Below, in pieces: positions 52,800-64,000 of a stretch of DNA of 64,000 nucleotides; positions within the stretch are counted from its first letter, which is position 1; the number at the start of each line of letters is the position of its first letter. Under the pieces are notes generated by a model. That model saw only the letters and a program-made list of their open reading frames with translations. It ran no database searches and was not told the DNA's origin. The stretch is from Caprimulgus europaeus. Taxonomy: Eukaryota > Chordata > Aves > Caprimulgiformes > Caprimulgidae. The position numbers and the translations under genes are program-made. Where the stretch lies: positions 49,806,465 through 49,870,464 of the forward strand of contig OU015530.1 in assembly GCA_907165065.1 (NCBI GenBank). The letters are read 5' to 3'.

Positions 52800-54650
52800 A
52801 TAGTAATTAGCAAAAATATCTGTCAGATACCTTTTTAAGTTGTCGCTGTTATATTTACTGAATGAATTAATTCAATTTCTGATACAACTGAAGAACATGT
52901 TTTCATCAATATGAAGAATGTATTGCAAAATAATTGTTCTTCTAGAGCTGATGTTATTTTTTAAAATCTTCTCATGTATTTTATCAAAGGAAACCACATT
53001 AAATCATTTACTTTTAGTTGCTTTTCTGAATTTTTGAAAAGATGGTACTGAGTTATAAAGTTGAGTTGCATAAATGAGGAGGTACATGATTACATTGACA
53101 TGAACCTAATTACAGTTAGACTTAAGCCCTTCGATGGCAAGAGTTGTAGAAATAGTGGTAAGCATTGGCCCAATCCTGCAAATCCACTCCTGGGAACTCA
53201 ACAAATATATGTTCTAGATGTGTACAAGGGAGCTATTGCAGCAGCTACACTTTAATAGTTTTGACCCCCAAGTTAGGCACTGAGACCCCTGTGAGTATTT
53301 GGGGAGATTTAAATGCCTCCAGAAGGAAGTCCCAAATTGGCACAGGCTGGGTGAGGAGATTCCTAGGGCCAGGCAATAGGAAGCAGTTGTCAAATTGTAC
53401 ATTGAAAGGCCACAGTTGTCTTCAGAGCACACCATCCTTCAAAATGGAGCAGATTTCAGAACGTAGCTGATCCCTGTCCTTGATAAACTATCTAATGATG
53501 AAAGTGTTTTTACAAGAGGGGGGAGACGTGAGGTCGGCATCTTCCTAAGATTCAGAAGCTACAAACCCACATCTGCCCTAGGAGACTTGTGGACAACCAC
53601 GGTAGTAAGCAATAGGGAAGTGGAGATGGAGCAGTTACACGTGGGCTAGGGTGAGCCTCTTCCCTTCTGCTTGATGCTGTGTAAGGTTTCTGCAACATGC
53701 AGAAAGAAATGGATGCAAGAGAGACAAATTCTGTAGCTGAACTTCTCAGCTCAAAGGATTTCCAGCCAGGCTTCTACTCTTGGACTTCACACTAGTGGGA
53801 CCAAAATCCTGATTTTCTCTCAATCCTCTAAAAAAACATGTATGTGGTTAGGCACTTAAGGAAAATAAGAGGATGGTCTTGAAACATCTTAAACTTGAAG
53901 AAATTGAGGAGGAAATTGGCATCTCCCTGTCCCCTTTGGTTCTCTGGGTTATTATACAAAAGGTGAGAGGCCCAAGTACTTGTTTTTCTCTCCATAGGTC
54001 ATGTTTGAAAAGAAAGCATCTCCATTTGCAGCAAGGAAGGGAGCCAGTCCACTCAGCAGTTAGGCCCCACATGCCTATTTTCTCATCCTGGTACTGCTGA
54101 TCATTGTACAGCAGCAAGGTCCAGACACCCAAAGTATAACCTAAAGAAAATGCCACAGATTTGCCAGCTCAAACAGTGACCATGCAGCAAGATGGTCCAG
54201 CAGGCCCTGAACTAGGAAACCACAGACAGGTTTTCTGGACCTCAGCTGTGGGTGACAAAAGTGCACCTAAATCATGTTTTAACAGCATAAATCTTTGCGT
54301 AGTTCAGGCCCTTAATTCAGTGCATACTCTTAAAAGTGACAAAAGGGCACTCAGTCACATTGTCGCAACAGACCCTTAGGTTCTGCAAAATATATTCTGC
54401 TCTAGGTACAGAGGCATTTTTAAGAATTTCTCTGGCTTTTCTTGAATTAATGTTAATAAAAGCTGCCCCTACTTCTTATTTTTCTATATGAACACAAAAA
54501 TTGCAGCTGCCTGCCAAGTCTGCTGAGAGATGGATGTAATAATTTTCAATTGGACTGTTAGCCCAAAGGGAACCCGATAGCAAAAGATTGACAGATGCAG
54601 CATGGATTATCTTGTGCTCTGAACTCAGCCCAATTTGTGGTTTGTTGCAG

Positions 54651-54724
54651 GTGCTAAAGAGATTGATATTGCTGCTACCCTGGAGCACTTGAGGGACCAG
54701 AGACCAGGCATGGTCCAGACAAAG
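54651..54724 (+). CDS. PTPRN2: PTPRN2 coding exon ([11 protein letters not shown])
   Basis: This 74-nt exon, after TTGCAG (54645-54650) and before a GTACTG donor (54725), completes a Gly codon and encodes 24 residues, [20 protein letters not shown] then VQTK. L-R-x-Q-R-x-G-M-V-Q-T is the conserved C-terminal motif of the fold. The Gln of the Q-loop (54716-54718), which positions water in active enzymes, is kept. It ends in phase 0. By human numbering (recalled) it is exon 22. Confidence 0.97.
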
Positions 54725-57700
54725 GTACTGTCAATAAATCCACTGGGATTTTAAATACATTAAAGGTCTTTCACAGTAGTTGTTTTCATGACAGAAGAAA
54801 GAGGCTATGACCTAATTTAACGCAGGTCGCTTGCTGATTACTCTGTTTGGCTCCCTACCAACTGAGGTTTATTTATGCTGAAGATTTATCTAGGCTACTT
54901 TCTTTGGTGTTTACTGCTCTTTCTTGTAACATCTCCAACATCTATCTTGATTACCATATATGAAGGGCAGTCAAGACAACAATCTATAGCTTACTAAAGA
55001 AAATGTGCATTTGAAAGAATGTTCTTGCTTTCATCCTGATATATGGATTATTTTCTTAGAGTATCTGTGCTTAACTGTGCATGTAATATTTTTTAAAAGC
55101 TTCAGCTCTTTAAAAAGAATGTAACTGGTGCATTTGATTTTTTTCTGAAAAAAAAAGTTTCTGAATTAAAGGAAATGCAGTTTTATAGGAAATCAAGTCA
55201 TTTTTAGTGTCTGTGAATGGAAGAGCTTGCATTGTGCCTAAAGCCATGTCATTTATGGATGTACCATGGTGACTATATTTGTACCCTTCGGTGAGGTGAA
55301 CATCTTGCTCTGTAATTCCTGTCAGTTGTAATAGTTTTGGCATTTTTCCACAATGTAAAACTTTTAAAGTTAGCTGATGGTGTGATTGTAGTGCCTGAAA
55401 TTAGAAATGAAACTTCCTAGTATTAACAATTACAGTGATGTATGGAATTATATTTTGGGGTATTTGCTGCAAGTTAAGAGCTGCAAATATGACAATAAAG
55501 AAACTCAATTCTTCCCTGGCATGGAAACCAAATAAATCTGTATATGGCACCGTAAAATACTGAATGAGAGTTATAGTTCCAAACTGTGTAACGAGAGGCA
55601 TATGACAGCACTCTGCCTTGGCCAGGCTGGAACTGGTAGGAAAGTCTGCAGCATTTGGGGAGTTGAAAGTGGTCAGGGACAAGGGTGAAATAAATGTGTT
55701 TTGCAGGAATAATTGGTTCATAACTTTTCTCAGATCTCTTCCTAATCATTTTACCTTCTCACTAATACTAGGAGAAGTGGTGCTGGAGAACAGCTGGGGA
55801 GACATTAATTACTATTTACCAATTAAGTAAATGCATGAAAAAATAAAGATGAGCCAGTCAAAGCTAACTAATCTTTATCTGCAAATAAGACAAAAATTTG
55901 AACAAATCTTTCTTCTGCTTTGGTAATTCAGACTGGAAAAAAATGCATATAGTACACAATATCCAATGTCACATATGTTTACTCTAAGGGAAGATGCAAG
56001 TCCTGAGCTACTCTGTAAATGCATCCAAAATATATGGCAGCTGTGTAGAAATATAGAGCTCTGATTTCAGCTTCTCTCTCAGGGCAGAGAAATTACAGCT
56101 TGTTTCCTTCAACAAAAGAAAAAACATAGCTCCAGAACCAAAGAGGTTATGTGAACAACTTATCTTAGCTCAGAAATAGTTACCCAAGTCTCATGAAGAT
56201 CTTACTCAAGATGTGTTTTTACTCTCCAAGCATTTATCTGGAAGAGCTCCATAAAAGAAATATATCCTGTGTTTTTATCCAGGATGAAAAATTTTCTCAG
56301 GATATTGCTTATCTCTCCTCTTGCTCCTTCTTCCATCATTGTCATTTTCTCAAAACCACTCAGATCACTTATTCAACTTAATGTCTTGAAAATTATAAAT
56401 ATCTGGTTACATGCTAGCTATGCACGATCTCCAGAGAATTTTTCTGATGGATTTAAACAAACCTCTGTGCTTTCCCAACAGAATACAAATGAGGAATATT
56501 AGACTCTTGGAGTAATTTAAAACAATGGATTAAAAGTCAGGTTAGAAATGCCAATTACAGAATATCCCTAGGCAAAATAAACACCAACTTACTTCAGCAA
56601 TGTTATTGTGTTTCCAGCAGGCAGCGCTCCACATTTTCAATAAGCATTTAAAAGATTTGTTGGCAACATTTTGTCTTCTGCAAGGGATCTTTAATTCAAA
56701 AGCACAGTATATAATAAATGGTAATGAAATTATCATAACGACATTCTGCATTTCTGAGAAGCATAATAGAGGGTTTGTGGTTTTGTTATTTTTTTTTTTG
56801 CAGGGGAATCATAAAATAGAGTTGTTATGCCACATGTGAGAGAAAAAAGTAAGCAGGAGGAAGCATATTCTCTGTGATGGGAAAAATACATATTTCCTTT
56901 TTTTGTCTCTCCTTCTATATCTTTCTTCTTGCAACATGTAATATTTACTTAAGGTTCTTTATTATGTCATATATGCTACATGTACTCGGTTTGTTTTCCT
57001 GGGATTTTTTATTTGTAGACTTAATGAAATATAGCTTTTTTTTTTTTTTTACTAAATATATTCTTGTCACCCCTGCATTAGTTGGACTGGCACCACAAAA
57101 GGCCTGCCCAGCTCTGTTTTCTAGGCAAAGCTAGATGTTAAAATTCATCTCCAATCAATCTTGCATATGTGAACAGCATATGTGAATGACACTGTTGTAG
57201 CTGTACAAAACAACAAACTGAGCTTCTTTAAAAATTACTGAAGTTAATTTGATCTAACTGTGGTTGTTCTCATGGAAAGGTGTGGGAGATGTGTAAAGGC
57301 TTTTCTTTGGAGGGTGGTGGTACACATCAATGGAAGCTGCACTATCTGCATTTCACCTGTGCACGTTATGCAAAAGGAAGGAGAAGAGCTGGGCTGCGCC
57401 ACCCCAGAAAGACCGAGTCCTCACACATCTCCTGTGTCTGCTCTACTGTCCCCTTTACTGCAGTGGTTCACAGTCAGTTTTGAGCTCTGGTTGTGAAGAT
57501 TATGCTTTGTCAGTTGTTTTGCCTCAGTAATTTAGAGTCACACCTGATGGTAGCTGGTGGTCTCCAAAACTTGTCTCAAAAATCCATATCTGAACTTTGG
57601 AGTTCATGTTGATCTGTCCACCATCCTCAGGCAAGACAGACGCTCTTCCTGAGGTGGTGCAGTGATGCCCTGTGCTCACGTGAGCAGTACCCCTCCATGA

Positions 57701-60053
57701 GGGGTAAAGGCACTCACAGGTCAGATGATCTCCAGCATGACAGATCTTCACAATAAGGTGAACACATCTCAGACCAAAAAGGTTAAAGGGCAGATTTGCT
57801 TAGTGAATAACTTGAGAGTAATATAAGTTGTTTTCAGCAGTGGGACTAATACTAAAGTATTGTAGTCCCCTATCTTATGAGCTTCTCCTGACTATGAAGC
57901 ACTCAGATGAAGAGCACATTAGGTAGCCTCATTACCATGGCCAGCTTCCCTTCCACCAAACAGACACCCACATCTTGGAAGAGGCACCTGCACATCTCTC
58001 AAACTTGGCTGCATCACCATGTCAACCCCATCATGTTCAGCTCAGCCTCTTCTGTTGTTGAGCTCCCTGTGCTCTGAGGATTGGCAGCGATGGGTACCAG
58101 CTGCCCTGCTCACAACTCAGCACCAGCATCCTAGGAGCACCCACTTTGTCCCTCTCCTGCCAGCCCTGGAGCAAGGGTCTCCCACTCTGCCCAGGCTTCA
58201 TTGATGGGGTCCAGCAGCTGCTGGCTCCTCCTGACAAGGCTCTTTATCCTGGAGACGAGCACTTCTTATGCATCAGCCCAAATTTCCTGAAGCTTTTTGA
58301 GCCAGTACAGGCACCAAGTTTGGTTCTGACACACTGTGTCAAGACGTGCCCTCTCTTCTTCCACTGCCCTCCAGCTCCTCTCATGCATTCAGTGTGTGCT
58401 GGTTAAAATATAACTGCTGCTCCTGGGTGGCCACCAGCATTTCCAGTCTTCTTTAATTGCAGAGATCTTGAGGAGGGCAGGGAGGCATAGGCAGGCATAT
58501 ACACCACTTTCTGTGCCTAATGAGGATGAGTCCTACTCTTTAGGGTGAATTGATGTCTGATTAAAAACTGTTGGCTGCAGTCCAGCAAATGTACAAGGAT
58601 GCCACTTTGACAGCACCAAGCAGACAGCAAAATTCTTGAATGTCAGTCTGAGAAATTATTCTGAATTCTGTTCTTTTTCTGCTCAGGAACTATGCCTATC
58701 ATTGCTTCTCTCTGAGACATCTCCACATGGGACAAGACAGAGAAGAATGGCACTGAATTGCAGGAATTAAAAGTCAGCTGTCTTTCTGAGCTATGAGTTG
58801 CACATCTGTAGTTTGTTCTTTCATCCTTCCTGCAGATTTCAATAGTAAAGTGAAGCACTATGGAAAATGAATGCTATTAATCCAGTAATCACCTCTAGGG
58901 CTGGCTGTGTTCTGCAGCCATCTGCCACTGCTGCATACATACCTGCACAGCTCCTGGCAGTGCAAACTGTAAGGCTGGAGGTACCTACCAGCCCACCAGT
59001 TTCCTAATTGGAGACACAGATAGTATCCCAGCAGTGATCTCGTGATACTTTGCAGGGTGCATTTCAGACCTCCATTCCTAAAGTTGGTTCTTCAGTGGCC
59101 CTTGACCCCAGCTGGCTTAAACCACTGGAGTTCTAGAAAATCCAGAAATTTCTCCGCAGTCCTTGTCTGGTGTCCTTGATTTGCCTATATTCTGAGCAAA
59201 CTATTCACACTTCTTTTTTTCATCTGAAAAGTTGCAAACACCAAAGCATCCTGTCAGATATTTCAGTAAGCTAAATTTTTGAGAAAAATTACTTGCTTAG
59301 AAAATGTGACACCTGTTAACCTTGAAGAAGTAAAGCTCCTTTGTTCTTCTGTAGGATTAGACAGTTCAGGAGTGTGTTAGGGTTGCACTTAGGTGAGGTG
59401 CCTATTCATGCCTGTGTCCTTCACACCTCTGAAACCTGATAGTAATTTTGGTTTTATGCTTGCAGTAAATTAATAGCAGAGAAAAGCTGTCCCAGACATT
59501 CGTTAATAAGAGTGGTCTGAACATCCTAAGGTGTTAAAAAGGGAGGCTGAAAAAGAACAATAACAGGTAAACCAAAAAGCAGATATTGTTTTATATAATA
59601 AGTATAAGATGCAGAGATATTTATTCTAGATCATTTCAACCGGAAAAAGTTCTGGGAAAAGCCAAAGGCTCTGCATTGCAGCATCTCACCTATTTCATAT
59701 CTCAATTATGTTAACGAGTTTCCATCTCTGTGTCAGAAGGAAATGGCTGGTGATCAACTACTCCCAAACCCTTCTGACCATGCAATTGCAATACATCATT
59801 GTGTCCCAATAGCTTAGTTTCTGCTACCAACATTTTTCTCCATTAAAATGACTCCAGCTTCAAGATGCTGTCAAACATGTTATATGGCACCAATAATCCC
59901 AGAACATTTTGTTCCTTTCCATTGCAGTGTACAGTTCATCCTGCATATTCATATTAACAATGTCCTTAGGATGCTCAGCTGCAGAAGAGTGCACCAAGCT
60001 TTTGGAAAGTGTTTTCTTTTATTATTCAGAGTATGCATTTGTTCTCTCCACAG
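54725..60053 (+). other. PTPRN2: PTPRN2 last intron, 5.3 kb
   Basis: GT-AG intron of phase 0 ending with CTCTCCACAG at 60053. It contains T and A runs (for example T14 near 57040) and a more GC-balanced stretch at about 57,260-58,500 with several short overlapping open frames. No domain, tail or terminal repeat was recognised there, though an old degraded repeat is possible. Confidence 0.8.
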
Positions 60054-60125
60054 GAGCAGTTTGAGTTTGCTTTGACAGCGGTTGCAGAGGAAGTGAATGC
60101 AATACTCAAGGCACTTCCCCAGTGA
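60054..60125 (+). CDS. PTPRN2: PTPRN2 terminal coding exon and stop
   Basis: The coding part of the last exon gives 23 residues, [20 protein letters not shown] then LPQ, and a TGA stop at 60123-60125. E-Q-F-x-F-A is the usual last helix of the phosphatase domain (QTxEQFxF across the splice junction). The ending LPQ is the known IA-2-family C-terminus. No sequence follows the phosphatase domain, as expected for this receptor. By human numbering (recalled) it is exon 23. Confidence 0.97.
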   Translation, partial: EQFEFALTAVAEEVNAILKALPQ

Positions 60126-61322
60126 GAAGTTCAGTCTCCCGAAGGTTCCTGCAGGATCAGTCCCTCGTTTTCCTCATCTTCAGTCCCTGTGAATGTTCTT
60201 GGAAACCGTGACCTGACCTTAACTGTGTCTCTTCTGTTGTAACCACATAGTGCTAGGGTCGTTACAAACTCCTTTAGTTGGTAAAAGTTCAACAGTTAAA
60301 ATGTGTATTCTGTTTTTCGGGTTTTTAAACAAATTTTTAAAAGTACATTGAAGCCTCGGATTAAGTGACAGAACAATCCATCTAATTCCTTTCACATCCT
60401 CAAAGCCTGAAATGTCACACTTTGAAAGCACACATTCATGTTCTTAATAGCAAATATACAGTATTGTGGGTAATTAGTGCAGTCAGTGTCGTCTCAGAAA
60501 ACAGTATTCTGTTATATTTTGTAACTTCTCAAAGGCTGAATAAGGGTTGGGGTCCTGAAGAGGATGCTGATTGTTCCTATACAATGCTGAGCAAGAGCGT
60601 GAAACTGTGCCAAGGGTGTGAGTAAACAGAGGTCCAGGCTCTGGCAAAGAGAGCTTGCACCTTCTCGTGCTGGGCTTTGGCAAGGAAATGTTTTCTTAAC
60701 TGTTGTTTACTTTTCAGCTTTGTGCCATGAATGGAAGAAAATCTGAACTATAAGTAAATAGGCCTTCACAGTTGTTGCAACTGGGGAGAACAAGTTGGTC
60801 ACATTAATGGGAAGCTGGGGAATAACGATCACAACGACTCTGATCGTGTACCTACCACTGACAGTGCGGAAAAGGAGAGTGTAACCTCACCTCAGGTGAT
60901 GCAGAAAGGCCCTGTCAGCAGTCAGGTAAATGTCCAGAGCTGTTATGGAAACAGATTGTTGGTTTTATGGGATTACTGAGGAAGAAAATGGGACTCTCCT
61001 CTTTATATTTTTGCATTTTCCTTTGTAAAACTGTGCTGTGCCATCCTTTTTAGCTGGGAAAATATATTTCTGTAAAAATCTGGTTGAAGGAGAAATCTCC
61101 AATCTGCATTTTATGATTCTCATCGGGTATGTCTGATCCAGATGTTCGTTGCACTTTTCTGCAGAGTCTCTGCTCGCTCCTTGTTGTGAATGATACCTAT
61201 TTTAACTAACCATCGAGGGATAAAGAAGCACACGGGTTGAGTTTCAGAGATTTTTGTGTTCTCAAAATCCTAATGCCTACTGTTGCAAAGTAATGCTAAA
61301 ATATGCCTGTAAATGGTTTGGT

Positions 61323-61329
61323 TATGCAA
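61323..61329 (+). promoter_or_regulatory. Candidate miR-153-3p target site (7mer-A1)
   Basis: TATGCAA is complementary to miR-153-3p nucleotides 2-7 and has an A opposite nucleotide 1. It is preceded by T rather than C, so it is not an 8mer. A single 7mer is expected by chance about once per 16 kb, so its presence in a 1.7-kb UTR is suggestive only. Confidence 0.4.
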
Positions 61330-61800
61330 TCTTGCTTATGTGAATTCACAGGTCTAGTTGCGGTACTCTTCTGAAGGAATTTAAATTATTGATAGAAAGT
61401 ACTCTGATATGTTTGAGTGGAGGGCCTGAGAGTAAAATTATCAAAGGTATCTAAGAGATCTAGGCTCTTAATTTCATTTTCAAAAGTGAATACTTGGATG
61501 CTTTTTCATATGTTATCCTACATCTCCATGATTTAAGAATTCTGGGGTGCTTTTTTTCAAAATCTTAAGTGTCGTATGCTTGAAACTATATTAGGCTAAT
61601 CATCTGACTTCAGGACTGGAAAATATATCATTGAATTTAATTTGGGAAGGGGAAGCTTCTATAAACTTCTAATCAGTGAAATGTTAAAGATACAATATTC
61701 ACGGTTTTGCTGGCACGGGGGTAACAGGCATCTATTGAAATCAACCATGTTGCAATTTTGTGTTGTAGATGTGGATATTGGTGATTTCTTCTTTGTAGCA

Positions 61801-61806
61801 ATTAAA
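61801..61806 (+). terminator. PTPRN2: Poly(A) signal ATTAAA of PTPRN2
   Basis: ATTAAA is the most common variant hexamer. It is followed within 15 bases by an A-rich stretch and then by T/GT-rich sequence (about 61,846-61,905), which is the expected downstream element. It is the first canonical-type hexamer after the stop codon. Confidence 0.65.
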
Positions 61807-61820
61807 GAGTTATTTTAAAA

Positions 61821-64000
61821 AAAAAAGAAAAAAAGCAGAAGGCTTGTTACTTTTCGCCATACATTTTTGTATGCTTTACTTGGTATGTGCTGTTGCTTAA
61901 TTTGTGCATCCCATTACTATGGCAGTACAGAGCAGTTACTGCAGATGCCATCATCTTCTTAAGTACACATACTGTACATTAAGCCACATGTTTATTTTAT
62001 GGCCTAAGCATTTTAGAGCTTTCCTAGCAATAACTAAAAAAACTAATGGAGTATGAATGAGAAAATTGCCTTTTTCATTTGATAATTTAGGTTTAACAGG
62101 ATTCTTTTATTACTTTAGCTAACACAAAATTGCAGATCAGGGCAGATGAGATCAGTTTGAGCAGTATCAGCAAGTGTTTGAAGTAGATTTACTGTGAGCC
62201 ATGTACTGCACCTTTCTGAAAATACAGGTAGTTATAGCCAAGCAAACTGCCCAAAGAATCAAAATTAGGGCATCCTAAGCTAAACCCTCCAATTACCAAG
62301 TAGAATTATTTCCCAGTGCAAGATGCTTTGCCATTATCTACTGACAATGGGATAATGGGTTTTTTAGCACAGATTTCTGCCCTGGGATTCATTAGCGTTC
62401 ACCTTCTGACTGTCCCTGTGCATACCACAAACATGGCTGACAAGCCTTTCGTTTGCACTTCAGGAATATTTTTTAATTGTTCTTTTGCAAATATTTGCAT
62501 TTCATAATAGCAATTTCAGGGTGATCCCTATTAATTCACAAGCAGCTGAGTGTAGGACTTAAATATTAGTCTTCATGCTTCGGCGTTTATTTAGCATAGA
62601 TTAGAGGGCATTAATCTTCCCCAAGGCTAATGGGCCAGGGATGTATTGTTTTATTCATACTTGTAGACCAGTTTAGACAACAGAAAGATACAGTCTTACT
62701 CAGAGGGTTAGAATATCTCTCACTGAATGTCATTGACAATCCTGTTCTTTCAGCCGTGTTTTGTACAGTTCTTCCACAAAGAGGTGCCAGGCTTATTCTG
62801 TTGACTGTAAACTATCACACAGAGTTTTTTGTCTGTGCAGGTAGCATAGTGTTCACACCTCTCCATAAATGCCCTGCTTCTGGGGGTGAAAATCTGCTGC
62901 AGGGTCTATTAGTGAAATGCAAGTTTCACCAGGGTGGTCTGGAGGGGTTTGACAATCCATTTCCCAAGAAGATGCCAAAGCCATGGAGGAAGCCACAGAG
63001 GTGGATTTCTCATGCAGGGCAGTTATTTCTTTACCCTTTTCACTGCAGTTAGCTTAATCCTTGTGATTTGGCAGAGAATGTTCAGGCTGCCCAGCCATTT
63101 GCGCTGGACATGGGACCTGCTCTGTGTTCACTGTCAGGTTGAGTTGAGCTTCTTCCTGCAAGCCAGGATCACCTGAGAGCCCAGAGTCAAATAAGACCCA
63201 TGATTTTTCCCTGTTCAATATTCTGCTTGATCTTTAGTAAACTGATTGCAATTGAAGCTTGGGCTGTCTGATGTGTAGCCATAAACAGCATGTGTTTAAT
63301 ATTGACCAACCTCATGTTCTTGATAAAGACAAATTGAATCTACAGGTGCTGTTTGTGTGGTTAAATCATTAAATGATATTTAAGGGCAGGGAGCTGCAGG
63401 AGGGCAATTTAATCCCAGCACTCAAATTTTCCTTCTTCGCTGGTCAAAGCCTGTGGCAGAGGGAGAAAACCTTGTTTTCCCACAGGTACAGCAACAAGCA
63501 CGGCTGCTGGCCCTGAGCAAGGCAGCAGGGACCAGAGGAGACTCCACACTTGTATAGTCCCAGTGGGCGCAGACATGAGGGGTGGAGAGGTGGTTGTCAC
63601 CAGCATCAATAGTTCATAGGAGTAACAGCACAGTCACCCTTCCTATGACATGGTGGGGAATTGGAGGGAGGGAGGGAGGGGCAGGACAGCACCATTCCCC
63701 AAAGCCCATATCCTTGAGGTTCAACCCTAGCCACAGGGAAAACAGTGTGGGGTTTGTTGTTGGCTTCACATGTTTCAGGTGTGAACTCTAACTATTGCTC
63801 TTGATCATCATCTGTGGGACCTGGGGCAGCCCAGGTAACATTCAGTGGAAGTCTTTGGCAGTTGTGAGGGCCAAGAAAGATTTTCAGCAGAAAACCCCAT
63901 ATCCAAATCCCAATCCAGCAGCAAAACAAGCAGGATTATTTTTATAGGCGCTACTAAACATTTAAAATATTTTAAAATATTCTTTAAATCTACACTAATG
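61821..64000. other. Intergenic, no gene recognised
   Basis: Downstream of PTPRN2 no exon, RNA gene or complete mobile element was recognised. A 140-codon + frame at 62630-63052 has no known motif and no splice or start context. A G-quadruplex-type motif lies at 63666-63681, and the end of the window is AT-rich. Confidence 0.7.
63666..63681 (+). other. G-quadruplex-type motif
   Basis: GGGAGGGAGGGAGGGG: four G tracts with single-A loops, which satisfies the strict intramolecular quadruplex pattern. It lies about 1.9 kb past the predicted PTPRN2 poly(A) site. Confidence 0.85.

Larger units (their letters stand above)
36967..54650 (+). other. PTPRN2: PTPRN2 intron, 17.7 kb
   Basis: The largest intron in the window, GT-AG, phase 1. 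It carries a CpG-rich GC patch (38758-39120), an A17 run at 39353-39369, a TAGA microsatellite (41907-41962), a 22-bp tandem duplication (43381-43424), a hairpin (47808-47850), a solo LTR (49923-50534) and a CR1 LINE fragment (about 51872-52799). The remaining sequence looks unique. Small open frames, including those at 53061-54379, show no recognisable domain. Confidence 0.8.
1..61820 (+). other. PTPRN2: PTPRN2 gene body, 3' part
   Basis: Eight exons join in matching phases to one reading frame of 233 residues plus a stop. The product is the C-terminal phosphatase domain of PTPRN2 (phogrin / IA-2beta), a single-pass membrane protein of dense-core secretory vesicles in neurons and endocrine cells. 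The extracellular/luminal region, transmembrane segment and first part of the phosphatase domain must be encoded upstream of the window. Assignment to PTPRN2 rather than its paralogue PTPRN rests on residues such as the W-x-D (not W-P-A) loop, the GRSG end of the active-site loop, and the mir-153-2 hairpin in the expected intron. The 3' limit is set by the ATTAAA signal at 61801 and is approximate. Confidence 0.95.
60126..61820 (+). other. PTPRN2: PTPRN2 3' untranslated region
   Basis: About 1.7 kb from the stop codon to the best poly(A) signal, with no AATAAA in between. It contains one TATGCAA (61323-61329), a 7mer-A1 match for the miR-153-3p seed. The end is estimated at 15-25 nt beyond 61806. 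Transcript data could show a longer or shorter form. Confidence 0.7.

Noticed and set aside
52220..52813. Minus-strand frames across the CR1 copy
   Set aside because: They are shadows of the + strand CR1 reverse transcriptase frame.
57260..58500. GC-balanced stretch with many short frames, possible extra exon or repeat
   Set aside because: No known protein motif, repeat tail or terminal repeat was recognised. All frames are short and mutually overlapping.
62630..63052. 140-codon + frame downstream of PTPRN2
   Set aside because: No known motif was recognised, there is no plausible splice structure, and the composition is like the surrounding intergenic DNA.
63368..63373. ATTAAA as an alternative distal poly(A) signal
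   Set aside because: It lies 1.5 kb past a better-supported signal and has no evident GT-rich downstream element.

Overview
The window is vertebrate nuclear DNA, most probably from a bird. It is AT-rich and made of small exons separated by introns of 1 to 18 kb. It carries a CR1 LINE with the 8-bp ATTCTGTG tail typical of avian CR1, and an avian ERVL-like solo LTR. The species cannot be resolved from the sequence alone.

One protein-coding gene dominates. The last eight coding exons of PTPRN2 (phogrin, IA-2beta), a receptor-type protein tyrosine phosphatase of neuroendocrine dense-core vesicles, lie on the + strand at 7363-7436, 15546-15623, 27828-27947, 29084-29250, 34819-34872, 36902-36966, 54651-54724 and 60054-60125. 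All splice phases join without a break and encode the last 233 residues, essentially the whole C-terminal phosphatase domain after its first helices. The active-site loop reads [10 protein letters not shown] and the WPD loop reads W-N-D, so the enzyme has the degenerate catalytic site known for the IA-2 family. The 5' part of the gene lies upstream of the window. The 3' UTR runs from 60126 to about 61820, where an ATTAAA signal is the best poly(A) candidate.

The intron at 29251-34818 holds a microRNA hairpin recognised as mir-153-2 (32185-32271), in the same orientation as its host. In mammals this miRNA also sits in PTPRN2 (intron 19), so the arrangement is ancient. The PTPRN2 3' UTR contains a 7mer-A1 match to the miR-153-3p seed at 61323-61329, a possible feedback site. 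The following intron (34873-36901) uses a GC donor instead of GT and splits the catalytic loop directly after the Cys codon.

Layout: 1-7362 is partial intron. 7363-60125 holds the exons and introns. The largest intron (36967-54650) contains a GC-rich CpG patch, a GATA/TAGA microsatellite, an antisense ERVL-like solo LTR with a perfect 5-bp target duplication, and a young-looking 5'-truncated CR1 copy. About 61,821-64,000 is intergenic with no recognised gene. Most other open reading frames are chance AT-rich frames. No bacterial, viral or CRISPR system is present apart from the retroelement remains.
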